A program made the translations under genes and the position numbers. Positions 11,719 to 24,183 of a DNA stretch of 64,000 nt are shown in pieces (the first letter of the stretch is position 1; each line of letters opens with the position of its first letter). The DNA is from Arenicola marina (taxonomy: Eukaryota; Annelida; Polychaeta; Arenicolidae), in contig OZ025260.1 in assembly GCA_964019135.1 (NCBI GenBank), positions 23,368,254 through 23,432,253 of the forward strand. The letters are read 5' to 3'. Under the pieces are notes generated by a model. That model was not told the origin of the DNA and ran no database searches. It saw only the letters and a program-made list of their open reading frames with translations.

Positions 11719-13139
11719 CTGGCAGCCTCTGTTTGTGTTCTCAGCAGCTCGTCCACAAAGCCCATCAAATCCTTGTCCGCTCGCTGAGCCATCTGCACGA
11801 TGACGTGTATCAAGTTGGTCCGAGGCTTATTGGACTTCACTCCTGCCAGCAGCGGCAGAGACTCCAGTGTAAGCCCCAGGGCGCCGCCAGAGTAGCAACC
11901 CTGCGAGAGACAGAACGGAGGTCTTCGGTGAAACGTCCAACATGCTGAGCGATTGTATTGCATTGTAAAAAGTGAACGCAACTCAAGAAGTAAAACACCA
12001 AATTATTCATTAGTTGACGAGTACTCACGTGGTTAATATAGTTGCCAATCCGCACAGTGAGCCACAGGAAGTGTGTCAGGCTTGAAGGTCTCAAAAGGGC
12101 TTCGCAGGCTGTGATGATGACCCGGATCTGACCTTTAATGACGTCATAGTTTACGTCAAACTCGGCCCTGAGGGTGAGTCCATCCAGTCTGCGCTCGTAG
12201 GCAGGAAGTGACGTCAGCTGGAGATAAAACTTCTCCGCGTCTCCCAACTGACTCGGGTCACCGGAAAATGACTTCAGTAGCGCCACCTGGTGAGAGGAGA
12301 AATAAACACAATCGTCAATTCCCAGCTTACAAGTTAGTCTTAAACAAGACCAAACCTATTGGTTTTATCTGAACATTAGTGGCCGTAGACATGTTTGTCC
12401 AGCAGGTGGCGCCACAAGAACAATCTACCCACCTCATCTGCTGTGGGGAGGAGCTTCTTCAAGGCCACCAGCCTGGCCACGCCCACCTCGGTCACGTGAC
12501 CGGTCTTGATGCAGTCCACGATCTTCTCAGAGGGAGACTTAAACTGCCTCAGGAAGATGTTCACGTTCATACTTCGCTTGCCATCCAAAAGTAAGATCTG
12601 AAGAAAATAACAAGGCAATAATTTACAATTGATGCATACACCTTGGCCCTCCATGACACAGCTCGAGGGCTGCCACTTTGGCGATACTTTTGGCTCGACA
12701 ATCAATTGTTTATGGGATGCGATTCCTGTTATAAATACCCTGGGAGGACATAAAGAATTTAGAATTATATATTTATATTATATAATATATAACTACATAT
12801 TTCATATTTCCACAGGTGGCCTGTGGTGTCTCCAGTCACCAACTCCAATAAGAGATGTACACCCGGACAAGATGTAGCGTGTGAAGGGGAGTCTGTGGGC
12901 GTTAACTCACACCTTAGAGGACTTTTTGGTGTTGATCATTTGGTCGGTGGCGCCCCCAGCGGTGGGAACCACGCGGCAGAAGAGATCCTCGATCGCCTGG
13001 AAGTCGATAGGGACCGTATCCTTTAGGGACCAGACCTCGCGCCAGATACTCGTGACATCTGGAGCGAGACGAGACCTTTGGTTTATACACTGGATGAGGG
13101 TGTGACGTCACGACCACGAAGGGATGGAAGGAAGGAAAG

Positions 13140-13276
13140 GGAAATGTCTGACCCTTTGACCGGCCATGTACTATGTGTCTGACTCTTTGACCTGCAATGG
13201 GCTACGTGTCTGACCCTTTGACCTGCCATATACTATGTGTCTGACCCTTTGACCTGCCATATATTATGTGTCTCAC
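13140..13276. repeat. 31-bp minisatellite at the E3 splice donor, unit 1
   Basis: About four copies of a monomer containing CTGACCCTTTGACCTGCCAT fill intron 3. The copy nearest E3 runs into the donor (minus strand ACG/GTGAGACACAT). Confidence 0.85.
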
Positions 13277-13374
13277 CGTTGAAGGCCTCTTCGGGAACTT
13301 TGTTCCAGTTGATGGTCCTCATTCGGACTTTGGGGGTCGGCGTCCTCAGGGCGATCACGTGACCTGTAGCCAGT

Positions 13375-13495
13375 CGGGGTGGTGGGCGAGGGCCTTCCAT
13401 ACCTGGTAGTGGCGGTGGTGGGGGAGGGGCTCCCATACCTGGTAGAGCCGGTGGTGGGGGAGGGCCTCCCATACCTGGTAGTGGCGGTGGTGTTT
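13375..13495 (-). repeat. FH1 proline repeat, unit 1 (about 3 copies)
   Basis: 36-bp coding repeat (12 residues, [12 protein letters not shown] type), cut off abruptly at about 13490 by the deletion joint. Confidence 0.85.
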
Positions 13496-13593
13496 TATTT
13501 TATTTTCGTTAAATTTTTGTATATATCATGTAAGAAATGTTCTTGTACCATGTTGCTCCTACAGTACTGAAATAAACTTCATTCATTCATTCA
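13490..13593 (+). mobile_element. 3' tail of TE-like insertion, unit 1
   Basis: The last ~100 bases of the element at 32640-33445, fused directly to the truncated FH1 exon. AATAAA and the (ATTC) tail are intact. It differs from unit 2 at more positions than the flanking DNA does. Confidence 0.5.
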
Positions 13594-15584
13594 ACACGGA
13601 TATTAAAGTGAATCGACTTTCAAACATGAATCCACATATATTGCCATATATTGATTATCATTATGCGCCCGTTGTCATAAGACGCCCATGCAATGTGTAT
13701 GGTAATCACCGAGAACTAGAACGAGGCTGTCTATAGAATTGACAGGCAGAATGGCGGATTAAACTATGGAACTTTATCTATGTCCATATTGTGCATCTGC
13801 AAACTAAATTGCGAACTAATATCCCGCCATCATTCTGCAGCAAGATTACTAATCTTTGCCGTTATGGCTTGACTTCGCAATATCATCTTGGAAAAACCAA
13901 GACTGGCGCAGAGTTCTGGGAAATATTTTAGTGTTATCTTACATTTCTCTACGAAAATAAACAGAATACTTTCAGGATAATGGCATAAAATGTATGATCT
14001 TTAAAGGAATTAGCAAGATTAGTCCTTTCAATTTACCCAAGCTTTTATTTGCTATCCATTTCCATGCCAGAGGAAAAATGGCGCGGGGCTTGTATTTACG
14101 GCGGACACGATTGCTAATATTTCTTTGAACCCTTTGTTCTCTAAGACGTGTCGTGTTTTGTAAGTTTGCTTTTAGCACCAAAACATTACCAAAGTTACAC
14201 GATTATATTAACCTTTCACTGGCGTATATGACTGTGTCTAAATTGCATCCAAAAGATATAAATCTGCCATTGCATAGATGATAACATCGTATGCTTAATT
14301 GTTTGCAGAAAATGTTGTCACGCAAAACGCCATCTTGACATCTTGCAAAGACAGAAATAATACCCAGAATGCATTGCACATACAGCGGCGCCTCACAGTG
14401 AAATAACCTAAACAATGATTTGCAAAGTTGTCAACACGATGCGGTGCAAAATTTCAAGAAATATTCAGAATTGATCATTTAACGTTTCGTGATTTCTTGT
14501 ATAAGCTGGTTCGCTGCACACAAGACACAATATTTCTTAAAAACCCCGGTACTTAAACATCGCAGGGTTAAATTGTATGCCACACATAATAAATTCATCG
14601 CATTGATTACGTGCTTTTTACCTCTTTTCTCAAAAGTTAAAAGTGATTTAACCATTTAGAAAAATCGTCGCTGTTCACAATATGCAGAATTAATAACTAA
14701 TTACATCCAGGTTAGTTGGCGCGAAAATTACGACTTGGACCGTTCAGAGTTATTGCCAGAGTATACACAGACATCTTAATATTTTCTGGTGACTTAAATT
14801 TGCTGCACGTACCAAAATGTGAGCCATGTTACCTAGCCACGCAAATTGCTTCAATGTTAATTTATTCCTCAATGGGTAAATTAAATTATTTTATGGAATA
14901 ATTACAGAATTTACGAGCTGGACTTCTACAGTTCAGTAAAATTGTTCTTACCTGAGTTCGGCTGTCGGTTCGATGTCTTGAAGCGTCTTGAGGATGCTCA
15001 GCAGAGAGGCGACATTAGGGATCTCTGGTGGCTGAGACAGTGAATAAACAACACCAAATAACGCACGCTATCGAACGGCGCACAGGTTAACCACATTGGT
15101 TAAAATAAATGTGAACGTATATCTATTATGAATATATATATATTTCTGTTCAATGAAAGCTCGTTACTTTACTTACACATAACGTTTTTGATACTATTAA
15201 TATTATTTGAGCCACAGCATTATGGTTACATGTCATCATGTCGTAATAAATCTAAATGAAAAGTAAACAAGGCCAGAGAATCTGTTTTCCTTTCAATCAC
15301 TGTTGATCACTTTCCTCGTTTAAACATCTTAGACATCTAAATAAAAAGTTAAAAAGGGCAGGGAATCTTTTTCAATCAATAGCGATATAACTCATATTGA
15401 TCGCTATCATACATACCTGCTGAAACGCCTTTTTACAAAGGGCATGAAAAGCAAGGGCTGTCACAGTGAAAATCATCTTATATCGATCAAGATGGAGAGA
15501 AAAATCAATCCAAGCAGCAAAAATCACTCGATCAACTACGGGGTATTTACGCATGTTTCCCTTCAACATTGTATCGGTTGCCAT

Positions 15585-15730
15585 GACGGTTATTGTGACG
15601 TCACTCGTCATTGTGTGGCGCGAACTAAAATAGATAGGCCGAATTACGTCGCTTTTAACATCGCACAAAAAGGTGTTTTCACTGCTCTGCTTTCGCCCTG
15701 CACTGGCTTTCGCGTTAGTCATATTTGTTT
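15585..15730 (-). promoter_or_regulatory. Candidate formin promoter/5' UTR, unit 1
   Basis: Just upstream of the E1 start codon lies a perfect CRE, TGACGTCA (15596-15603), and GCGCGAA (E2F-like) near 15620. The frame stays open upstream in units 1 and 2, but unit 3 has an in-frame stop there, so I treat this as 5' UTR/promoter. No TATA box is visible at a suitable distance. Confidence 0.4.
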
Positions 15731-16020
15731 GGCATAATGCGCGGCACTGGACATAATTATGTCTTTAATGTATAGTTATTCCGCTCGTATACGTGCTGAA
15801 ACGTCGTTTCACGAAGGACATTTACAGCAAGGGTCGTCGCAGCGAAAACGATCGTAGTGCGTACTTTAGCAGTCAGAAACTCAGCTCTATTTTAGCTGTG
15901 AGCAGAGATCGTATAGTACCTTACAAAGTCTCTGCTACCAGGCCTCCCCACCCCTTAAAGTCTGGACCCGCCACTGAATGCAGAAACGAGACGGGTTAAT
16001 CCGTCCATTGCCTAAAGGGG

Positions 16021-16330
16021 TGGGGGGGGGGGGGGAGGGAATTGCGACCGAGGGCTGCACCAAATTGACGACCGAAGGATAGGTCCACGCATCAGAGCGA
16101 CAAAATGAGGCATTGAAAAACGGCGTTCTTCCTGAAAAAAGGGGGAGAGGGGCGGGGGGGGGGGGGGCATGCCTGAGACGGGCTAAATTTAGCATTGTTA
16201 CAATGTTGCACAATGTTACTTTGAATTCAAATTATATGTGACATTTACTTTAATGTCCAGTGCGTACCTCGTTTGTACGCTGGTGGGAAAACATGCTGTA
16301 GGCTTTTGGTTTGGGGGGGGGGGGGGGGGG
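16021..16330. repeat. Cluster of long poly-G tracts, unit 1 spacer
   Basis: Runs of more than ten G at about 16021, 16155 and 16315, interrupted by short unique DNA. Equivalents at about 35877, 36008 and 36166 in unit 2. Their lengths differ between units, as expected of slippage or sequencing error. The TGGGGCAAGACGCCCAGGCT motif at about 16474 may be the end of a further DNA transposon. No gene between 15730 and 17136. Confidence 0.6.
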
Positions 16331-17930
16331 GGGTGGGGGTAATAAAATGCTATTTTCACCTTTAAAATCTACTCGGAAAGATTTGCAATTGATTTGTTAT
16401 CTATGTCGCCGTTCCCTACAGTCTCGCTTGATTTATGTTCTTTTCCGGCAAACCCGCTCTATGTAGGGTAGGGTGGGGCAAGACGCCCAGGCTGGGTAAT
16501 ACGCCTATGCCCAAAATAGTTCAGGCGCGCATGTTCCGGAAGACTGAGTGAGGCACACGTGTCACGTGATCATAGCCGAACGTCTGCTGCAGGCGTGGGG
16601 TCGAGTTATGCGAAAATAAGTATAACATTGACAATTTCCTATTATGATCTCCTTTGTTGTAAAATTGTTCGAGAATTATTGGCTCACAATAGCCGACATC
16701 ATGAATCAGGTCTGATTTCCAGGTGGTCAGTCACAATAACCATATTATAAGCTGTAACGATGTGTCTGCGATTGTTACATCAAGGCGGACTAGGCTAAAA
16801 ACACATTACTGTTGTCCAATGGGTGGGGGGGGGGGGGGGCAAAATACCTACTTTATTTTAGTGCAAACCACCTACCAGATTATTCTGTCAATTCTGTTAT
16901 TAAAAATATATTTCTTGTTTAACACATAAAACGAAAATTCGCCTACTTTATTAATGTTTATCATAATAGAACATAATAGAATTGCTTAAAGCTGCTCATA
17001 TATATATTATTCATCTATATCATGACTTTTTTTATAAACCGGACGTTTTGCTACCGATGTGGTGCCAAACCCCCCAAAATAAAATTTTACCTTTTTGTTT
17101 TCCACGCCTTACGATTAATATTTACAAAGAAATTGATGTATCATGAACGTAAAAAAATGCACAGAACAGGAATAAATATGGCGCATCTTGCTTAAGGTAG
17201 GCGTTTTGTACCACTCCGCTCCTGGTTACCCCCCACCCCCCGTTCGGTCGTTCAAACTTTTCAGCAAAATATCAGTGTTTCATGTCATGTTTTCATGTCT
17301 TTCCTGTCCGCTCTATTGAGGTATCTGTTTAATCACGGGGGGCGGAGGGGTGGGGGGATCAGGGACCCGTGCCCCACCAGATTGGTTTAATGGTCCCCCC
17401 CCCCTCAGGGGGTAGTGGTAGTCTGTCACAGAGACTCAGAGTCAGTTAGCAACTTGTCGTTGTCAAGCCCGTCAAACCGGTACATTGTTAATTAAACCGA
17501 AACTGACCGAAACCGACCGGCATATATCATTGTGCAATACGACAGCGACAAATTGAATTTACGAATTTTCGTATAAAGTCACATTCGGCAACAAAGTCAT
17601 ATTGATATTAAATATTCATACGACAATTTTTACAGTTAACAACAGTCAGGTGACAGCCGACGATAAGGCCACAACCTAGGTGGTTGCCTTCCCCCCCGGG
17701 GGGGGGGCGGGGGTACTTAATACATTGCTGGCTTTGGCGGGATTCCGCGGTAAAGGGCCCCCTTTTTCATCGCCAAAGTCCGCTCGGTCGGGGCGTTTTA
17801 CCGCCAACATCCGTTTGGAAGGGGTATTTTTTGCCCGTTGACCCGCTCTGTCCAAGCAGTTCCATGCAAACCCTAGCTCGGTTTACTCTTTTTTCCCGGC
17901 AAACCCGCTCTATGAACGCATTTTCCTCGT

Positions 17931-18025
17931 TGTAACATGCCTAATTCTTCATTTACCACGTGCACGAAGCATTACGCTGTAACATGCCTAATTATTCAGT
18001 TACCACGTGAACCGAACCATGTTGC
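17931..18025. repeat. 47-bp E-box-bearing repeat, unit 2
   Basis: The duplicate of 806-900. The unit 3 equivalent is at about 37795-37890. Confidence 0.72.
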
Positions 18026-18892
18026 CTAGCCTCCTTCATTTTCCGGCAAAGTTACTGCAAAATTGAAGCTGTAGATAAAAAGTTGTTATAATTATGGAGC
18101 CTTAATATATTTGAATTATTTTGCGTAATATCAATTTACACATCTTGTAAGTATCTTTCGCTCATGTACACATGTCTTGCACTGTTTCGCAGGGAAGCCA
18201 AGTATTTCCAGTATATTAATTGATCATATGTCGATATAAGGCTTAGTTTGCTAGTACTCAAATCTGTACCATTAAAGTGAATATCATGACCAACAAAATT
18301 AACAGGTCCAGATCTGTCTCAGGCATTCTTTACTTTCTTTAGTTACATAGTGTTATTTCGTTACAGTCATGGTAGCAACGGGGCCAGGAGTGCAGGGGGG
18401 GGGGGGCTGAGCTAATATATACCCTTGCCCCTTTCCCACCATTTTTATTTCATTGTTTTTCCTTGTAGTTTTTGTGAGGTGGGGTGGAGACATGGGTCGT
18501 AACGCAAGGCGATATACGACATAAATTGTTTCATTTAACTAAAGCGCTAAGCAAGTATGGGAGTACAAAATAGGTGGCAAATTGAATCATTTACCCCTTT
18601 GCCCATTCCCGAATCACACACACACTTAACAACATATGGAAAACTCCGATTAACAGGATGTGAGAGACGATTCCATATATCCCGATGACACGATGCGGCC
18701 GCCAAACCGCGTCCAAGCGTCACGTCCAGTCCGGAGATGGTTTGGTAGTAGGGCCAAAACGCTAATCCCCACCAGTTCAACACGGCTGATGCCAGAGACC
18801 CAATCAATGGGAGGGGGGGGGGGGGCAATCAATTCATTCTGATCGTGATCTCGTGGAGTAAAGATGGTTTTTAAAGGCTTAGAATTCTAACG

Positions 18893-19425
18893 CCAACCAT
18901 TGCCGACATGACTTGAAACCGCTGAACGTTCGTGATGTGGCAAGAATGCAGCCACTTCAAACAGGAAAAGGAGAGTGGCGAGAAGCAACTGTCACCAAAC
19001 AACTGAAAAGCCGTACATTTGAAATGCAAGGAGATGCAGGGACGGTCTACAGGAGAAACAAAGAGTAATTGCGATATGTCTCAAAGTCTGATCACCATCT
19101 GTCAGACGATGACTGTACTGCGTTAGTGACAGTCCGCACACCGACGAGGACCATCGCCACACCGCCAGAACCACCGCGTCCAGCATTTCCGGATCATGTA
19201 CGTCATGTCCAGATCATGTTCGTCATGTCCGGATCCTGTACGGCATGTGTGGATCATGTACATCATGTCAGGATCATTACGTCATGTCCGGATCATGTAC
19301 GTCATGTCTGGATCATGTAAGTCATGTCCGGATCATGAACAGGCAGAACAAGCCACCGAGATTTATCGAACAAGATCCGGGAGAAGTGTAAAGAAAGTTG
19401 GGACGCTATATCTGCAAAGATTTTT
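18893..19425 (+). mobile_element. Ty3/gypsy-type pol tail fossil, unit 2
   Basis: The duplicate of the unit 1 fossil, equally fragmentary and broken. Confidence 0.6.
19189..19338. repeat. 20-bp minisatellite, unit 2
   Basis: As in unit 1, same copy number. Confidence 0.88.
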
Positions 19426-19522
19426 GTCATAACAATTTAGAAAATTAATGTTGCAGCTTCAGAATTAATTATGGCTCTTTTGTGGGTTGATGGATAACGT
19501 ATCTATACGCAATTTTCTTTAA

Positions 19523-19763
19523 AAGAAACATCTTACTTGATGTCAGTAGATGGCGCCACTTTATCACATATCAAGCCCCTAGATGGCGCCACCTATAAAT
19601 TTGCAAATGAGCTGGTTGCGAGAGGGGCAGTTATCTGTCACTCTGCCGTTGGTCGTTGCCTATAGTACCTTGCTGACCTGCATGTAAGAATGAACTTATA
19701 ATATACTGTCATATTCTATGTCCATCTTGCTTGTGAATAACAACAACACCGAGAGAGGGACGT
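19523..19763 (+). mobile_element. Possible LTR remnant, unit 2
   Basis: The duplicate of 2400-2640, absent from unit 3. Confidence 0.35.
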
Positions 19764-20079
19764 GCCGACAAGCTCGGCCTTGGCCAACCTGATACCAACG
19801 TTCTCCCACCCTCGGCCGAAGGAAGCTTCACGGAGGTGTGTAACCTACAATACTATGCCGCAACATCGTTCAACATATAGCAAAAGCCTACCCGCTCTCT
19901 TTATTAATTCACATTTTGATCAACAATCATTGAAAAAAATGGACGATACTGTATGCTTTAAACGTTACGCGTGTTTTTCGTATCAAAACGCTACACAACG
20001 GGACAATAATTATAAAGTAACAGAAAGAAAGAATGAAATAAAGTTTACAATCAACATCCATTGATTTCGATATCCTAGC

Positions 20080-20362
20080 CAGTGGCGGATCTAGGGGGGG
20101 GGGGGTTACGGGGGTTGCAACCGCCCCCTCCCCCCTTGGGAACCAGAACATACAACATACATATTAACATACATGTTAAAATCCCAAGTTTTCAGAGAGC
20201 ACCCCCCCCCCCTTGGGAAACTGAACATACACTGTTTAAGTCGGGTTTTCCAAGCCCTCCCCCCGTCGCAAGTTTTTCAGAGAGCACACCCCTCGGTCGG
20301 AAGTTTTCAGAGAGCAACCCCCCCCCCCCCCCTTGACAAATTCCTAGGTCCCCCCCCTGCTA
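20080..20362. mobile_element. Small G/C-rich nonautonomous element, unit 2
   Basis: The duplicate of 2957-3240, differing only in homopolymer lengths. Confidence 0.5.
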
Positions 20363-20697
20363 GCTACTAGGTTTACATGGAGAGTTCTGCCAGCCTTTAA
20401 GCATGAACTTGATATATGGTTTATTCATCAGCTCCTCGCTGTATTCAGTTGCACCTTGGATCCATTAAATGTAGATAAACGGTAGATAGACGGTACTCGT
20501 TCCTAGTTTCCGTACACAGGGCGTCATATTACAAGGTCGTTCAAGGGCCCACTTGTTCGGCCCTCACAGAACTGTAAGCCCCAGGCATAGGCTCAAGGCC
20601 CAATCGTCCTGTAGTTGCAGGCAGTAGTGATATGATCGGGCTATGTGTTTTATGTATTGTATAGCGTACTGCTCATATAGACTTGGACACATGTGCA

Positions 20698-20761
20698 TTT
20701 GGGATGGGAAAAAGTATAATTGTCGTAGGCCAAAGACAACTATACTTTTTCCCATCCCAAA
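20698..20761. repeat. 27-bp inverted repeat (hairpin), unit 2
   Basis: Identical to the unit 1 hairpin. Confidence 0.9.
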
Positions 20762-20771
20762 TGAAATTTCT

Positions 20772-23188
20772 AATCATATTTTCTAGTATAATAATTTGCT
20801 TCTTCTTTGGGTTTGGAAGGACCGACATATATGTACCATTTTAGGTAACGCTACTGTTTTGAGGATTGTAACTTTCCCAATGAGTGATAGCGTGCCCTTG
20901 CCATATCTGCGTAGCAGTTTGTCCGCTTCTACTGTTTTGAGGTCCTAGTTCTCTTCAATAATGCTATCCGCCTCATTATCAAATTTGATTCCTAGTAGGG
21001 TGAATTTCTGGAACGAATTTACTTGGAGGTTGGGATATATAAGTCTTTTAAATTGAGCTTTTTGTCCCAGCCGCACAGCCTGTGTTTTTTCGACATTTAC
21101 TCTTAAACCAGAACATTTATAAAATCTAATTAGTACGCCGAATAATTCCCGCAGCCAGATTTCTGTTCCATCCCAAAGTACGAAAGTGTCGTCAGCGAAC
21201 AGCCCCAATTTATGCACAAATTCCCTGATCTGAATGCCTTTAATGTTAGGGTTATATTCTTCACCGCCATTGCCATAGGTTCAATTGCAAGGAGGAAAAG
21301 ATATGGGGATAGGGGGTCACTCTGTCGGCCACCTCGACCTAGTCTAAAGAAATCAGAGAATATTCCATTCTTGATGACACAACTATGCGCATTCTTACAC
21401 GTGATATGACCCTAATTTTTTAATGATTCCCCAAAGTTATATGCGTTTAATACCTCTGTTAAATATTTCCATTCTATCGAATCGAAAGCTTTTTCAAAAT
21501 CAATCATTAAAAGTGATCCTGTCCGATTTTGTTCCCTTAGGTATTGCATGATATCATACACTAATCTAGTGTTTTCCCCAATAAAGCGCCCCTTAAGGAA
21601 ATCCATTTGATCTGAACTTAGTATCTCATTTAATACTCTTTTCATCCTTAACGCTAAAACTCCAGCCAAAATGTTATAGTCTGTATTCAGAAGAGATATG
21701 GGTCGCCAATTTTTGAGATACTCCTTTGGTTTATTTCCTTTGGGTAGAACGGTAATAACTCCCTGTCGTTGAGTTATTGATAGTGCGCTTTGGGGTGAGC
21801 AGTTGAGACTGTCCATCACAATTTCACCAATATCCCTCCACCTTCTAAAATTCCACTGACAGCCCGCCGGTGCCTGGTGACTTGTTGTGTTTCATTGTTT
21901 TAACAACCTCCCTCAGCTCCTCTAGAGTGATGCCCCCCTCGCATGACAGTTTCTGTTCTTCGTTTAGTTGGCAAATATTTTCTTTAGTTAAGAAGTGTTT
22001 AACATTCCCCTGAAGGTCGGCGTTTGAAAGCTTTTCATCATACAAGTTTTGAAAATACTGTTTTGGGTAGGCTAATATCTCTACCGGATCTCTAACTTCA
22101 TTCCCATTGCATTGGAGCATCTTTATTTGCTTCGAAACAAAATTCTTTCTCTTGAGGCCTAAGAAGTATTTAGTTGGTTTTTCCCCTTCTACGTAAGCTT
22201 GTACTCTGGCCCTTACCAGAATACCTTCTGTTTTATTTTTTCTGATGTCTTCCAACCCCTGTTTTGTCTCATCATAGCAACACTCTATTTCTCTCGTTAA
22301 CTTATCGACATTTTCCGTCAGTTGCATTAACTACAAGATATACTTTCACCCCTAACGTTCATTTTAACCATCTCAAACAACATTTGTGGGTTAGTTTCTT
22401 CACCACCACATGATTTGGGATATCTTATACTCTCTGTGATACATTGACGTATTTTTTCAACATATGTTACATCGTGCAGCAGCGAAGAGTTTAATTTCCA
22501 AAAACCAAGACCCCTGTAGTATTATTTTTGAGATCAACCCTAAACGTTACGTTAGAGTGATTTGTCATGAAACCATGGCTTATATTAATTGCTACCGTCA
22601 GATTCTGAACATCGAAGCTTACGAGGAAGAAGTCCAGGCGAGCTCGTTGGCTCTTCCTTTGTGGATTCGTCCAGGTATATTGTCTAATTTTAGGATGCGG
22701 ATGTCGCCACGTTTCATGTAAATCCCTGGCATCTGACAATTCATATTCCATCACAAGGTTCCAATCGCCACAGACTATTGTTGAAGCTTTATTATGTACC
22801 GCAATTTTATTGTAGAGGATTTCGTAGAGTATTGGTTGGTCCTGATTTGGACCATAAACTGTGACCAGTGTCTATAATCCCATAGTTGCCCCTTTATCCA
22901 AATCAAACTCATGGATTTCATAGTCAATTGACTCTCGAAGCAACACTGCGACCCCTCTGTTCTCACTATTGTTTGAGCAAAAAATACCTCCACCGCCCCT
23001 GTCTGCCTTAAATTTTGCTTCAGATATTTCATCACTGTGTGTATCTTGTAGGCAATACACGCCATATCTCTTGTCCTTTATCCAGTTAAATATTTCTTTT
23101 CTCTTTCTATTCGTTGCCAAACCACAAACATTCATGCTAAAAAAGCTAGTTCCCGTCCTAAATGGTACCTTACACAAAGAGGCTTAAC
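20772..23188 (-). mobile_element. L1/Tx1-like LINE, broken, unit 2
   Basis: The duplicate of the unit 1 LINE with the same breaks, except that the frame near 21935 is intact and the stretch running into NKSPGTGGLSVEF is open. Insertion therefore predates the duplication. Confidence 0.9.
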
Positions 23189-23962
23189 CACTTGGCCATT
23201 GTCCTTGTCTGTTTAGACGCTAGGACGCTATTTTCTTTTGCCCCTGACTTTAGGTTTGGCCAATTATCCCTTGACACAATTCGTTTTCTGCCTTGAACCC
23301 GTCATGCGTAACGCTATCAACTTGGTATAGGTTCAAAATGGCTATTCCTGCCGATCCGCGTGTGTTTGTTTTTTAAATTGTAGATAATTATACACATGAT
23401 AATCGTTATGAACGGCTATCCTGTCTCGTATGCTGCAAAGCGATAGACTACTCCCCCCCCCCCTCCCCGTCTCCCGAAAGACGAGTCACCATATTAGGCT
23501 TAGCAGAGATCTTCGGAACTTGTATGGTACTAGTGCGTTTAAACTTCACACCCAGCACGAGCCGCTGTTGAGAGTAACATGATTTCAATGCCTAGAACTG
23601 AATCATCGATATTGGCCAATCGGTCTACGTAAGAACTTCAGCAGTACTCCCAAATGGATATCTTGTGTTGTCAGGAGACCAGCTGTAATACTAAAGATAA
23701 TTAAACTTGTGGTAACGGTCATTTTCATTTAACAGATTTCGCTCGCGTGATGAACATAAAATAGGCGGATATCAGTCTATGCATCTTTCCCTAAATGCGG
23801 TATTTCTGCTTACACTTGTTACTGTTCTCGTGTTATATACCTCATCTATATCATATTTAGAGGAATTACGACCACCCGGAATGAAGAACACCCACATCAG
23901 GTGGCTTGGAATCTTTATTGTGCAATGTGTTTAAAATTACTATTTCAACAAATTTTGCGGCG

Positions 23963-24183
23963 GGGGTGTTCCGTCAGATCACGTGAGGCGCCGCGGCTGT
24001 TCGAACAGCTGTAAACACTGTATAACACTCTGCCTCAAGGAGGCGCTGCCAGTCGCGAATCCTGGCCAATAACGAAAGTTAGTCGTTGGCGCTCGCCCTG
24101 GCGGAGATTACTTCATGCGTGTTACGTCACCAGCACATCAACGTCACTGTACACACGTTTTTTCTCCGCCAGATTTGGATCAC
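23963..24183 (+). promoter_or_regulatory. Candidate promoter of sulfotransferase copy 2
   Basis: The duplicate of the CCAAT/E-box/CRE-like block upstream of copy 2, with the same spacing to the gene as in unit 1. Confidence 0.38.

Larger units (their letters stand above)
9181..15584 (-). pseudogene. FHDC1/INF-like formin, unit 1, FH1 exon truncated
   Basis: Minus-strand formin. Exons in transcription order: E1 15584-15417, E2 15031-14952, E3 (truncated) about 13490-13277, E4 13058-12913, E5 12597-12433, E6 12286-12029, E7 11900-11719, E8 10682-10562, E9 9762-9598, E10 9288-9181 (TAA at 9181). E4-E9 encode the FH2 actin-nucleating domain, with hallmarks [16 protein letters not shown] (E5) and [15 protein letters not shown] (E6/E7). 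Compared with unit 2, a deletion of about 1.9 kb removed the FH1 exon's acceptor, its acidic region and all but about three proline repeats. E1 also lacks three in-frame codons. With no acceptor for E3, normal splicing is unlikely, so I call it a partial gene. The FH2 exons remain open. Confidence 0.75.
1..17136. repeat. Segmental tandem duplication, unit 1
   Basis: The first of three head-to-tail copies of a gene-bearing segment. The 10-mer TGTATCATGA that opens the window recurs at 17137 and 36989, followed each time by the same sequence. Gene order inside is transposon debris, LINE, sulfotransferase (+), formin (-), then a G-rich spacer. The left edge of the window coincides with the chosen phase, so the true duplication boundary may lie further left. 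This copy is shorter than unit 2 mainly because the GT-rich array is shorter and about 1.9 kb around the FH1 exon is missing. Near-identity with unit 2 could reflect a recent duplication or an uncollapsed haplotype in the assembly. Confidence 0.93.

Noticed and set aside
13972-14415. Two minus-strand frames of about 70 codons in formin intron 2
   Set aside because: Not maintained in the diverged unit 3 (56250-56470) and without usable splice phase, so probably noncoding.
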